From positions 1-50,062 of the IMG/VR virus record IMGVR_UViG_3300037200_000057: a DNA stretch of 50,062 bases. The stretch is one strand, 5' to 3'. Every line of letters begins with the position of its first letter. Within the stretch, counting starts at the first letter, position 1. The notes under the pieces are model-generated. The model had not been told where the DNA came from, made no database searches, and worked only from the letters and a program-made list of their open reading frames with translations. This DNA comes from a virus. Positions 25,641-34,535 of this stretch are shown one piece after another. Position numbers and translations under genes: made by a program.

Positions 25641-28557
25641 CGCCCTGGTCGCTAACTCAAGCTGGATTGATGCTGGCAACGAGGTTTTAAGGTTGCTGGA
25701 TAACACCGGCTGCGCCAAAACCAGAAATCAGGCGGTGGGGATTTGTCGCGGGCTATTCCAATACCTACTCGAACACGACCAATATTTATTGGCAGCCGCC
25801 CTTCAGTGGGGGGAAGCGTTTGTAACCGAGGCTGAATCCACCCAGCGTGCATTTACGGCTATGCACAAGTCGTCCAAGATACTTTTTATGGGTTCGAGCA
25901 GTATGGGAAAATGCCTAGGGCCAGAGGTTAATGTGTTGATGTTTAATGGTTCATGCAAGCAAGCGAAAGATATTAAGGTAGGCGATGTGCTTATGGGTGA
26001 TGATTCACTGCCAAGGAATGTGTTGCAGACCAGCCATGGAATTGGAAATATGTATCGCGTAGTTCCTGAGCGTGGCGATTCCTGGACATGCAATGGTAAT
26101 CATGTTTTGACATTAAAGGTTTCATCTACAAAGAATTGTGGAAACAGCGGAAAACCAAGCAAGGTTACGTTTAGGGGTAACATCATTGACATACCGATTG
26201 AAGAATATTTGGCAAAGGGAAGATCAAGGAAAAATATCCTTAAGCAGTTTCACGTTGGGGTTGTTTTTCCGGAAAAGCCGGTCGAATATGATCCGTATGT
26301 TTATGGATCATGGCTGGGCGACGGCGGTACGGATGTGGCGTCTCTGCACACCACGAAGGGGCCAATGTCTGATCGGTGGTGCGAGTATTTTGAGTCCATT
26401 GGAATGAGAGTGTATGTGGGGTATAAGGAGAAAAGCTGCCAAATGTATTGCGCCCGACTTAAGTCGCATAAAGGTGGTGCATGTAATCCGTTTCTTAAAT
26501 TCATTAGATCATCAGTAATTCAGGAGAAAAAAGAGAAGTTCATCAGGAGCGAATATCTCATTAACTCAAGAGAGGTAAGGCTTAAACTGCTGGCTGGACT
26601 TATTGATAGCGATGGGTGGGTATCATGTCGGACAGGTTATGGATTTGTTTCTAAATTTCGATCCCTAGCTGAACAGGTTAAATGGCTAGTTAGAAGCCTT
26701 GGCTTTTCGGCCGTTGTTTACCCAAAACGATGTGGCATAAAATCTATAGGTTTTTCTGCGATATATTGGCATGTTCAGATAAGTGGTCGAGGAATAACCG
26801 AAATACCAACCCTAGAGAAACATGCCGTTGAATCAACTAGCAATAAGGAGCTTACTAATGTTGGAATAAAGCCAGAGAGTATCGGGGTTGGCGAGTACTT
26901 TGGGTTTGCTGTTGATGGAAACCATAGGTTTTTGCTTGGGGACTTCACTGTTACCCATAATAGCTATAATTCTGGTATTTGGATGCTATTAGACTACTTA
27001 CGTGATCCATTCTACACTTCGGTCAAGCTAGCTGCCGTTAACGAAGATCAACTCCGCAAGCAGCTTTTCGCTCACGTTGCGACCAAGGTAAAGTCTCTAG
27101 CTATCCCAACCCAATACGACATTCAGATCCGCGACTCTGATCTTTGGCTGGGTATCAAAGAGGCCGGATACGGATTTGGTATTGCCGGAATTCCTTTCAA
27201 GCAATCACAAGAAACTTCAGGCCAACTCAAAGGCTATAAATCCCAGCCGGTGCGGGCTGTGAAGCATCCGCAATTCGGTCTTATGTCGAGACTTAGGGTT
27301 CTGCTAGATGAGAGTCAGAACATCCCTGGAGGCCCTTTTCAGGACATGAATTCCCTGGTTGCCTCAGTGAGTGGGGCTGACTTGGTTAAGATCGCTTGTG
27401 CATTCAACCCAGAGAACACCACCTGTCATGCCGTTCAGCTAGCCGAGCCGCCCGACGGATGGGACCCAGATGACATGGATCGTTTGTACGACTATGTGGC
27501 GAAATCAGGATGGCTAGTGTGCAGATTGGACGCTGCTTTGTGCGAGAACGTAAAGCAAAAAAAAGTAGTATTTCCTGGCCTACAAACCTACGAGGGCTTT
27601 ATGGGATACCTAAAGGCCGGTGGAGATAGCTCTGCGGCCTATAGTTGCTTTGCCCGTGGATTCCCACCAATGAAGGGGTCGGTTTGGACGGTAGTTCCCC
27701 CAACCTGGCCGCAGACCGCGAGGGGTGAGGTTGTGTTTGTGGAAAACCCAGTAATATTTGGTGCGGTTGACTTAGCCTTCATGGGGCAAGATAGCGCCCA
27801 AATGGCAGTTGGCAGATGGGGACTGGCTTCTGGCTGGAGGGATCACCAAGGATTGTCTCATACGTTTAAGGACAGGCTCAACATCGCAAAAGATCGCCCC
27901 CGTCACGTTCTGCAAATAGATCAGATTTTTCCCATGATGAAGTCAGACAACACGGTTGTCATGGCTGAAGAGATTATAGGAAAGTGCAAAATGCTCGGAA
28001 TAAACCCAGAGAACCTGGCCGTCGATAGCACGGGCTACGGCTTCGGCGTCCATGGGCATCTAGTAAAAGTTTTCGGCGAGGTTCTCGGCATTGCCTGGAA
28101 CCAGAAGGCAACCGAAAGAAAGATCCTAGCAGAGGACCAGGAAGGTGCCGATGCCCAGGTTGATGGAGTCATGTCAGAAATGTGGTGGGCTTTTCGGCGC
28201 TGGATAGATCCTAGCTGTAAGGCTATCTTAATTAACCCTATCATTCCAACCAATCCAATCCACACCCAACTTACGGCGAGGCGGTATAGGAACGGAAAGA
28301 ACGGAATCAAAGTTGAATCCAAAGAGGAATATAAATCCAGAAATAAATCCAGCCCAGACGAAGCAGATAGTTTTGTTATGCTTGTCCATATTGTTCGTAA
28401 GCAATCAGATGTGCTTCCTGGCCTTGTTGAGCAAGCTGACGTGAAGAGAATCAAGGATAAGGATAATGAGGGAAAGATCCGCTGGCAATCGGTTGGAAGC
28501 ATGCAGAACGTTGATGTGTCGGACTCGATCAGCGAAGATGGAAAGAGTGACCAATGA
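25612..28557 (+). CDS. terL: Terminase large subunit, interrupted by an intein
   Basis: 981 residues as translated, ~631 after splicing. The ATPase has Walker A G-S-S-S-M-G-K|S split by the intein after Lys100, and Walker B V-L-L-D-E-S-Q-N. The nuclease part shows G-A-V-D-L-A-F-x-G-x-D and L-A-V-D-S-T-G-Y-G-F-G. It cuts and packages concatemeric DNA into the prohead through the portal. The C-terminus is Asp/Lys-rich. Coupled by ATGA to the next gene. Without splicing the ATPase would be inactive. Confidence 0.9.
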   Translation: MTIQETNRINALVANSSWIDAGNEVLRLLDNTGCAKTRNQAVGICRGLFQYLLEHDQYLLAAALQWGEAFVTEAESTQRAFTAMHKSSKILFMGSSSMGKCLGPEVNVLMFNGSCKQAKDIKVGDVLMGDDSLPRNVLQTSHGIGNMYRVVPERGDSWTCNGNHVLTLKVSSTKNCGNSGKPSKVTFRGNIIDIPIEEYLAKGRSRKNILKQFHVGVVFPEKPVEYDPYVYGSWLGDGGTDVASLHTTKGPMSDRWCEYFESIGMRVYVGYKEKSCQMYCARLKSHKGGACNPFLKFIRSSVIQEKKEKFIRSEYLINSREVRLKLLAGLIDSDGWVSCRTGYGFVSKFRSLAEQVKWLVRSLGFSAVVYPKRCGIKSIGFSAIYWHVQISGRGITEIPTLEKHAVESTSNKELTNVGIKPESIGVGEYFGFAVDGNHRFLLGDFTVTHNSYNSGIWMLLDYLRDPFYTSVKLAAVNEDQLRKQLFAHVATKVKSLAIPTQYDIQIRDSDLWLGIKEAGYGFGIAGIPFKQSQETSGQLKGYKSQPVRAVKHPQFGLMSRLRVLLDESQNIPGGPFQDMNSLVASVSGADLVKIACAFNPENTTCHAVQLAEPPDGWDPDDMDRLYDYVAKSGWLVCRLDAALCENVKQKKVVFPGLQTYEGFMGYLKAGGDSSAAYSCFARGFPPMKGSVWTVVPPTWPQTARGEVVFVENPVIFGAVDLAFMGQDSAQMAVGRWGLASGWRDHQGLSHTFKDRLNIAKDRPRHVLQIDQIFPMMKSDNTVVMAEEIIGKCKMLGINPENLAVDSTGYGFGVHGHLVKVFGEVLGIAWNQKATERKILAEDQEGADAQVDGVMSEMWWAFRRWIDPSCKAILINPIIPTNPIHTQLTARRYRNGKNGIKVESKEEYKSRNKSSPDEADSFVMLVHIVRKQSDVLPGLVEQADVKRIKDKDNEGKIRWQSVGSMQNVDVSDSISEDGKSDQ
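25912..26961 (+). mobile_element. LAGLIDADG intein in terminase Walker A
   Basis: 350 residues. Starts with Cys1, followed by the block A pattern V-L-M-F-N-G-S then V-G-D-V-L-M-G-D-D. Block B is W-T-C-N-G-N-H-V-L-T-L. Endonuclease blocks are Y-G-S-W-L-G-D-G-G-T-D and L-L-A-G-L-I-D-S-D-G-W. It ends F-L-L-G-D-F-T-V-T-H-N followed by Ser+1. All splicing residues (Cys1, block B His, His-Asn, Ser+1) are present. Codons look more A/T-rich at third positions than the flanks, fitting separate origin. Class 1 intein by its Cys1. Confidence 0.92.
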
Positions 28558-29135
28558 AGCTGGAGTACAACCCCAACTGCCAGCGGCAACCGTTCGGTGG
28601 GCACCACTTCACCGAGCGAGGCGTGACCATGCAGGAGGACACGCTTGAGGAATTGACACAAAAACTAACTGATTTTCGTGTCAATAATGGGCTTATCCTG
28701 GGCAATCCTTTGCAAGATATTTTAGCCTACTACCAAACCAAGTGGCCCTACCTGGTCCAGCGGTCAGAGGACCAGTCTCAGGGCGAGGAAAGCGCACGCT
28801 ATACGCTATGGCGCTCTTGGCTGCATGCTACCTGGAAAAACCCGCCCAAAAACCTCATACCGCTTAGGGAGGCCAAGGAACGCTGGGAAGTGTGTAAGGA
28901 CTGCAAATTCAACAGGAAGAGAAACTGGGTCAAATCACTAGAGTCTCTTGAATTGACTCGGAGGGCTTTTATGCTTAGACGTGGTATTGATGTACCGGAT
29001 TACTTAGGATTCTGCGCCTACCATGGTGCTGATTTGGGGGTTTTTACGATGCTGGAACATCCAGAATCTTTTTCAAAGGCTGAGGGAAAATTTGACTACT
29101 GCTGGTTTTCGAAACTCAAGGACAAAAATGATTGA
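28554..29135 (+). CDS. Hypothetical protein with two Cys pairs
   Basis: 193 residues. Helical N-terminal half; the middle has V-C-K-D-C-K-F-N-R-K-R and the end has F-C-A-Y-H and D-Y-C-W-F, possibly one zinc site. It lies between terminase and primase-helicase and overlaps both. Family not recognised. Confidence 0.65.
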   Translation: MKLEYNPNCQRQPFGGHHFTERGVTMQEDTLEELTQKLTDFRVNNGLILGNPLQDILAYYQTKWPYLVQRSEDQSQGEESARYTLWRSWLHATWKNPPKNLIPLREAKERWEVCKDCKFNRKRNWVKSLESLELTRRAFMLRRGIDVPDYLGFCAYHGADLGVFTMLEHPESFSKAEGKFDYCWFSKLKDKND

Positions 29136-32046
29136 TGCGCATGAACTTAATAGACTACTTAACGACAGGCTTCCTGAAGTCTGCGCCTACCTTTTCCCAA
29201 ACGGGAAGGTACGTGGAGGAGAGTTTGTCGTTGGCGGGATGGATGGGTCGGCTGGGGAATCCCTCCAAATAACCCTTGGAGGATCTAGGGCTGGAAGGTT
29301 TAAGGATTTTGCCAATCCAGAAGATAAGGGCGGCACTGCGCTTTGGCTTTGGAAGCAGGCCCGCAAGCTATCGTTCGTAGATGCAATCAAAGAGTCCAAG
29401 GAGTGGTTGGGAGTGAAGGAAGAGGAGTTCGGTATCCACCGCCACAAGAACAAGGAATGGACGCGGCCAACAAGAGACTCCGTTCGCCTTGCCGAACCCA
29501 ACACAAAGGTTATGGACTACCTTTGCTGCGAGCGGAAGCTAGACCCAATCGTTTTAGCTACTGCCAAGGTGTGCGAGACTGAGAACGGCGAAGAGGTTGT
29601 ATTGCCGTTTTACGAGTTCGACGACGAATCCAAGAAGTGGGTTGTAGTTCACCGCAAATACGTCAAGGTGGACCGCCCAACCGGCAAGAAGGAGATCCAT
29701 GCCACCAAGGGTACGAAACGCTGCCTGTACGGAAAGAACCTCATCTCTGACGACATTAGAGACCTGGTTATTGCAGAAGGAGAGTTTGATGCGCTATCCT
29801 GGAACTCTTGGGGGATTCCTGCCGTTTCAATCCCAAACGGAGTAAGCGATTTTGAATGGGTAGACGTTGATTGGGACTGGTTGACGCGCTTTGAGCGGAT
29901 CTATGTCTCAACCGATATGGACGATCCCGGCAAGACTTGCGCCCAGGAAATCTGCAAACGCCTCGGCCTTCATCGCTGCTATATCGTCTCCCTACCTAAG
30001 AAGGACGCCAACGAATGCTTGGTTTCCGGAATGAAGTTTGCAGATATGGCCAAGTTGCTGGCCTCAGCCAAGCAGATCGAGTTGGACGAGATCAAACGCC
30101 CCGGTGAGTACACCGCAGAGGTGATGGACTACTACAACACAACTTGGGAAACTCGCGGTTGGGACACGCCATGGTATCCGGCGCTTCCGTGGCGGGTTCG
30201 TCAGGCTGAGTTCTCTATTTTATCTGGATTCTCTGGATCTGGTAAGGCCCTAGCACTAGACACGCCAATTCCTACACCAACTGGGTGGTCTGACATGGGT
30301 AGCCTTATGCCTGGAGATAAGGTTTTCGATGAGAACGGAAAGCCGTGCAAGGTGGTGTTCGCAACCCCGGTTCAGTATGATAGAAAGTGCTATTCTGTGG
30401 AGTTTTCCGACGGAACCAAGATTATTGCAGACGCCGACCACTTGTGGGAGACGTGGACGCCTCACGCCAGAAATTCAGCGGCCAGGTCTAAAACTCGTGT
30501 AAGAAAAACCAAGAACTTGTCGCAAATGGCTCGTTCGATCAAACCATCAGTAGTTACGACCGAGGAAATTTCAAAAACATTAATCGAGGACCGCTGGGCA
30601 TCTCGGGGCCGCCACAAGCATGGTATTCCGGTAGCCAAGGCGCTAGCGATTGATGATGTTTCAGTTCCGGTTGATCCATACTGCCTTGGGGCGTGGATCG
30701 GAGATGGTAGCTCATATAACGCTGTTGTGTTTTGTGGAAACGGAGATGAACAAATTATTCAGCAATTTTCTGATGCTGGATTCACTGTTAATAAGCAGAA
30801 CCTTATGCGCGAAGGCTCGTGTCCCGCATATGGGATCGGTGGGCTTATGCCTGGTTTAAGGGATGCTGGGGTTATCGGTAAAAAGCATATTCCCGAGTGG
30901 TATCTTAGATCGTCAATAAACCAAAGACTGTCTTTATTGCAGGGACTTATGGATACTGACGGATTTATTGGGTCTAATGGTCAATGTGAGTTTACGTCAA
31001 TGCTGCCGGGCCTAGCGAGCGGGGTTCGTGAGCTTATCCTTAGCTTGGGTATGCGTTGCACTGTAACCACCGGAATAGCATCCGTTAACGGAAAAAAATG
31101 TGGAACTAAATACAGAATACACTTTAGTCCATCAATGCCGGTATTCCGATTGCAAAGAAAGCTTGATCGCATGAAGCCGAAGATTGGATCGAGCGCCATG
31201 TACCGATATATCGTTTCAGTTATTCCTGTTGACTCTGTTCCTGTTAGGTGCATCCAGGTGGATTCCCCTAGCCACCTGTACCTGTGCTCAACCGCTATGA
31301 TACCAACACACAACACCGTGGCACTCAACCAGTTAATGCTGCATTTGGTTAGTCAAGGACTCAAGATCATGGATGCGTCCCTTGAAATCAAGCCAGGTTT
31401 AACGCTCTACAACATGACCCGCTGTGCTCTAGGCAAGAAGGTTTCACCAAAGGAAGATATTGAAGGATGCGTAGAGTGGTTGAATGAGTCCATGTTCTTC
31501 CTGGATTGCATTGGAACCGTCAACACAAAGCGGTTGATTACAGCTATGGAATACGCAAGGAAGCGCCATGGAGTTAACGTGATTGTGATCGACTCGCTAT
31601 TCAAGTGCGGGATGAGTTCCGAGGATTGGGGTGCTCAACGTGAGTTTACGGATTGCCTAACGACATTCTGTAACAATACGGGATGCCATGTGATCCTGGT
31701 TGCCCACTCGCGTAAAACATCAAATGGCAACGAGTTATCGGTCCCAACTAAGTCGGATGTGGCCGGATCTTCCGATATTACCAATGGGGCGTTTAATGTA
31801 ATCATTTGGTGGCGCAACAAGCTTAAGAAGAGGAAGTTAGACGAACTTCGTGCCGAGATAATTCCGAACGTAGAAGAGATCAAGAAGTGGGAGGATGAGC
31901 CAGACGGTAAGGCGGTCTTGGATAAGCAACGGTTTGGAGAGGGGGAAGAGGCGGAATGCAAGGTTTGGTTTCACCGCGATTCGACCCAATTCCACACTCA
32001 ACCTAATCAATGTTTGCCTTATTTCCGGCCAAAAAAGCCATTTTGA
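29128..32046 (+). CDS. Primase-helicase (T7 gp4/Twinkle type), interrupted by an intein
   Basis: 972 residues, ~616 after splicing. Residues 1-110 form a primase-like N-domain without clear zinc cysteines. TOPRIM follows: V-I-A-E-G-E-F-D-A-L and V-S-T-D-M-D-D-P-G-K. The RecA-like helicase has S-G-F-S-G-S-G-K|T with the intein inside Walker A, then I-V-I-D-S-L-F-K (Walker B), H-V-I-L-V-A-H-S-R-K and S-S-D-I-T-N-G-A-F-N-V. Provides primer synthesis and fork unwinding. The start at 29128 is chosen because the upstream extension is in the previous gene. Confidence 0.9.
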   Translation: MIDAHELNRLLNDRLPEVCAYLFPNGKVRGGEFVVGGMDGSAGESLQITLGGSRAGRFKDFANPEDKGGTALWLWKQARKLSFVDAIKESKEWLGVKEEEFGIHRHKNKEWTRPTRDSVRLAEPNTKVMDYLCCERKLDPIVLATAKVCETENGEEVVLPFYEFDDESKKWVVVHRKYVKVDRPTGKKEIHATKGTKRCLYGKNLISDDIRDLVIAEGEFDALSWNSWGIPAVSIPNGVSDFEWVDVDWDWLTRFERIYVSTDMDDPGKTCAQEICKRLGLHRCYIVSLPKKDANECLVSGMKFADMAKLLASAKQIELDEIKRPGEYTAEVMDYYNTTWETRGWDTPWYPALPWRVRQAEFSILSGFSGSGKALALDTPIPTPTGWSDMGSLMPGDKVFDENGKPCKVVFATPVQYDRKCYSVEFSDGTKIIADADHLWETWTPHARNSAARSKTRVRKTKNLSQMARSIKPSVVTTEEISKTLIEDRWASRGRHKHGIPVAKALAIDDVSVPVDPYCLGAWIGDGSSYNAVVFCGNGDEQIIQQFSDAGFTVNKQNLMREGSCPAYGIGGLMPGLRDAGVIGKKHIPEWYLRSSINQRLSLLQGLMDTDGFIGSNGQCEFTSMLPGLASGVRELILSLGMRCTVTTGIASVNGKKCGTKYRIHFSPSMPVFRLQRKLDRMKPKIGSSAMYRYIVSVIPVDSVPVRCIQVDSPSHLYLCSTAMIPTHNTVALNQLMLHLVSQGLKIMDASLEIKPGLTLYNMTRCALGKKVSPKEDIEGCVEWLNESMFFLDCIGTVNTKRLITAMEYARKRHGVNVIVIDSLFKCGMSSEDWGAQREFTDCLTTFCNNTGCHVILVAHSRKTSNGNELSVPTKSDVAGSSDITNGAFNVIIWWRNKLKKRKLDELRAEIIPNVEEIKKWEDEPDGKAVLDKQRFGEGEEAECKVWFHRDSTQFHTQPNQCLPYFRPKKPF
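30247..31314 (+). mobile_element. LAGLIDADG intein in helicase Walker A (Ala1, class 3-like)
   Basis: 356 residues. Begins A-L-A-L-D-T-P-I-P-T-P-T-G-W, so there is no Cys or Ser at position 1, then L-M-P-G-D-K-V-F-D-E-N-G. Block B region has D-A-D-H-L-W-E-T-W. Endonuclease blocks are L-G-A-W-I-G-D-G-S-S and L-L-Q-G-L-M-D-T-D-G-F. Block F is V-R-C-I-Q-V-D-S-P-S-H-L-Y-L; it ends P-T-H-N before Thr+1. The Trp/Cys/Thr set and Ala1 match class 3 inteins typical of phage helicases. Assignment from motifs only. Confidence 0.9.
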
Positions 32047-32056
32047 AGTATTGTGA

Positions 32057-32065
32057 TTGACTTTT
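32057..32065 (+). promoter_or_regulatory. TTGACTTTT promoter-like element before portal
   Basis: TTGACTTTT in the 72-bp gap before the portal gene, with TAGACG 17 bp downstream as a weak -10 possibility. Start of the virion operon. Confidence 0.45.
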
Positions 32066-32118
32066 CAATAAAGTACCAATAGACGTTTTATTCCTACAAA
32101 AGGTCAAAAACGAACTGA

Positions 32119-34263
32119 ATGCCGCAAACAACGACTCAAGGGTTCCCGAATAACGTACTAAGCGATTCAGTCGGTTCGACCCCTGATGTAAGTAGCAATC
32201 TTGAGGTTGAGAATCGTGTAATCGAATCCACCGACCAGGCGTTCTCGGTTTGCGAGACCCTGGTTAATGACTGGAAAAAGGGCATTCTCAATTCAGCCAG
32301 GATCACGGCAAAGCTAAATGGCGAGCGCCCCTACAACCAGCGAAAGCTGGATAATAACGCAAAGGGATGGAAGACAAACATCTCTACCGGTTTCTTGGCG
32401 ACCGAGTGCAGGAAGATCGTCCCTCGTCTATTCATGCCTATCAAGTCAGCTAAGTACCTTACAGCTGCGGAGCTTCCTGCGGACTGGCCTGATGGTGCAG
32501 CCAAAACCCAACACTTCCGTCAAACCATAACCGATGCAATCAGATCATGGCCTAAGTTCAATTTTTATATTCGTGGTTTGTGTCGGGAGTTTGGCACTTT
32601 CGGATTTGCTTTTAACTGCTGGTTTGACGAATATGAACCCTGGCCGTCGCTTCAGCGCATGGATCGGGCGTTCGTTCCACAAGGTACGGAAATCATGGAT
32701 GAACCAGCGTTCTTCATGGTTAAGTACGATTACCGTCCTAACGAACTCCTTGACCTTCTAAAGGCCGCTAAAGAAGCCGGGCGGGACGAGTGGAACGAGG
32801 GTAACGCGATTGATGCGATCAATTCGGCACTTCCTCCGCCAGCAGACGCCACCTATCCCAACGCCAGAACGTATGAGGAGCTTATTCGCCAGGCTACCTG
32901 GGCCTATACCTATACCAAGGGTGCCAAGGTTATTAGAACCTACCATCTCTTCAGTAAAGAGACTACCGGAAAGGTTTCTCACTACATCATGGTTTCCGAC
33001 CGTGGTGCCGCTATCGGAGACGGAGATGCTAAATCCCCCTCCAAAGCCAAGGGCGACAACCGGATGCTCTACAAGAACGAGGATCAGTTCGATTCTATGT
33101 TCGATGTTCAGAGTACGTTTGTGTTCGATTTTGGAGACGGAACTATTCATGGCTCATGGGGCGCTGGCCAGATTCTTTATGACCTAGCCGCCCAGGTAGA
33201 GAAGATTCGTTGCGATTCAATCGACAACATGCGATTGACCAACAAAATCAAGGCGCAAGTTACTGATGCAAAGAATATTAACGATGTAAAACTTACCATC
33301 AACGACCAGATGGTGATTGTTAGCGGGGCTCAGTTTGCAGGCAATACTGCTGGTATGCCGGTCGAAATTCAAGGCTATGAGCAGTTGGATGCTAAACTCA
33401 CCCAGCTAGCTCAGCAGAAGATTGGAGCTTTCGTTCCTCCAATCCCGACCCAACCTTCTGACATCAAAGCCGCCCAGATCAATGCGGCCCTTGCGCAAGA
33501 GAAGGAGCTTCAGGAGGACATGATCGAGAACTGCCTAATCCAGTGGGCTCCATTCATCCATCAGATTACTAAGCGGCTTTGCAACCCCAACAGCCCTAGT
33601 AAGTGGTCAAAGGCGGTTCAGGCCAAGTTAACCACCAAGTTGAACGCTGAAGAGATGCAGATGTTGATTGAAAGCGTTCCGGCAAAGACGGTTAGCGACT
33701 TTACAGAGGCCAAGGCCCAGCAGCGGGCAATGTTTGCTCATACCGTAATGAATAACCCACTCTTTAATCAGAATGAGGTTGCTCGTGTTATGGCAGAAGG
33801 TGCTGGAGATGAGACATTTGTTAAGTCTATCGTTAATCCGGCAGGCGATCAATCTCAATCTATCGAAGCTCAACGTCAGCAAATTCTTGAGACAACCTCT
33901 CTTGGATTTGGAAATCCGGTCCCAATTCTTCCGAAGGACAACGATTGGGTTCACATGCAAACCCTATCTCCGGTTCTGCACCAGATGTTGATGAATCCTC
34001 AATCCAGGACGGCTGGATCACAAGCCATGCTTCAGCATTACGCCGCCCACTACACGCAAGGTGTTGCTAAGAAAGGGATTCCAGACGATCAAATCAACCC
34101 GGAGAAATCTAAGATAGCCGAGATGGAGAAGTTACTCCAACACATTCAGCAGCGGGACCAGATTGCGGCCCAGCATCAACAATTGCTCGCAGCTCAAGCT
34201 GGCGGTCAACCTCAACCAGGCCAACAACCGCAGCAAGCCGCTCCTCCGCCTCAGCAGCAATAA
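32119..34263 (+). CDS. Portal-like protein
   Basis: 714 residues. Placed after terminase/helicase and before scaffold and capsid genes. N-terminal ~60 polar; a long alpha/beta body with W-K-T-N-I-S-T, R-L-F-M-P and E-F-G-T-F-G-F-A-F; a helical crown-like region with A-Q-V-E-K-I-R-C-D-S-I-D-N-M-R; and a final ~80-residue helical, Gln/Pro-rich tail. Size and layout fit portal proteins of podovirus-like phages. The portal forms the dodecameric DNA channel at one capsid vertex. No single diagnostic motif, so position carries weight. Confidence 0.75.
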   Translation: MPQTTTQGFPNNVLSDSVGSTPDVSSNLEVENRVIESTDQAFSVCETLVNDWKKGILNSARITAKLNGERPYNQRKLDNNAKGWKTNISTGFLATECRKIVPRLFMPIKSAKYLTAAELPADWPDGAAKTQHFRQTITDAIRSWPKFNFYIRGLCREFGTFGFAFNCWFDEYEPWPSLQRMDRAFVPQGTEIMDEPAFFMVKYDYRPNELLDLLKAAKEAGRDEWNEGNAIDAINSALPPPADATYPNARTYEELIRQATWAYTYTKGAKVIRTYHLFSKETTGKVSHYIMVSDRGAAIGDGDAKSPSKAKGDNRMLYKNEDQFDSMFDVQSTFVFDFGDGTIHGSWGAGQILYDLAAQVEKIRCDSIDNMRLTNKIKAQVTDAKNINDVKLTINDQMVIVSGAQFAGNTAGMPVEIQGYEQLDAKLTQLAQQKIGAFVPPIPTQPSDIKAAQINAALAQEKELQEDMIENCLIQWAPFIHQITKRLCNPNSPSKWSKAVQAKLTTKLNAEEMQMLIESVPAKTVSDFTEAKAQQRAMFAHTVMNNPLFNQNEVARVMAEGAGDETFVKSIVNPAGDQSQSIEAQRQQILETTSLGFGNPVPILPKDNDWVHMQTLSPVLHQMLMNPQSRTAGSQAMLQHYAAHYTQGVAKKGIPDDQINPEKSKIAEMEKLLQHIQQRDQIAAQHQQLLAAQAGGQPQPGQQPQQAAPPPQQQ

Positions 34264-34284
34264 ACCTCCAGCCATCTAACCCAA

Positions 34285-34518
34285 ATGGAAACCTTAAGGA
34301 AGATCACACAAATCCAGACCCGTAAGTGGCTGAGTTCAGAGTACGGGATGGAATTAATGCTCCACCTTCGCGAGAACGTGCCCAGCGTAGGTAGGGGCGA
34401 CGTTCATCAAATGGTGTTCGACGCTGGAGTAGCCGAGGGATACAAGATTGCCCTAAACCGGATTTCGGAGATTACGCCGCGAGAAGAAGCTTCCGAGCAG
34501 CGTGCCGATAACCCATAA
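34285..34518 (+). CDS. Hypothetical protein
   Basis: 77 residues, helical (Y-G-M-E-L-M-L-H-L-R-E-N; Y-K-I-A-L-N-R-I). Lies between portal and scaffold genes; leader CTAACCCAA. Family not recognised. Confidence 0.6.
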   Translation: METLRKITQIQTRKWLSSEYGMELMLHLRENVPSVGRGDVHQMVFDAGVAEGYKIALNRISEITPREEASEQRADNP

Positions 34519-34535
34519 TTTAACCACAAACCACT

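Noticed and set aside
28035-28661. 208-codon minus-strand frame opposite the terminase 3' end
   Set aside because: Antisense shadow; the terminase nuclease motifs lie in the plus frame.
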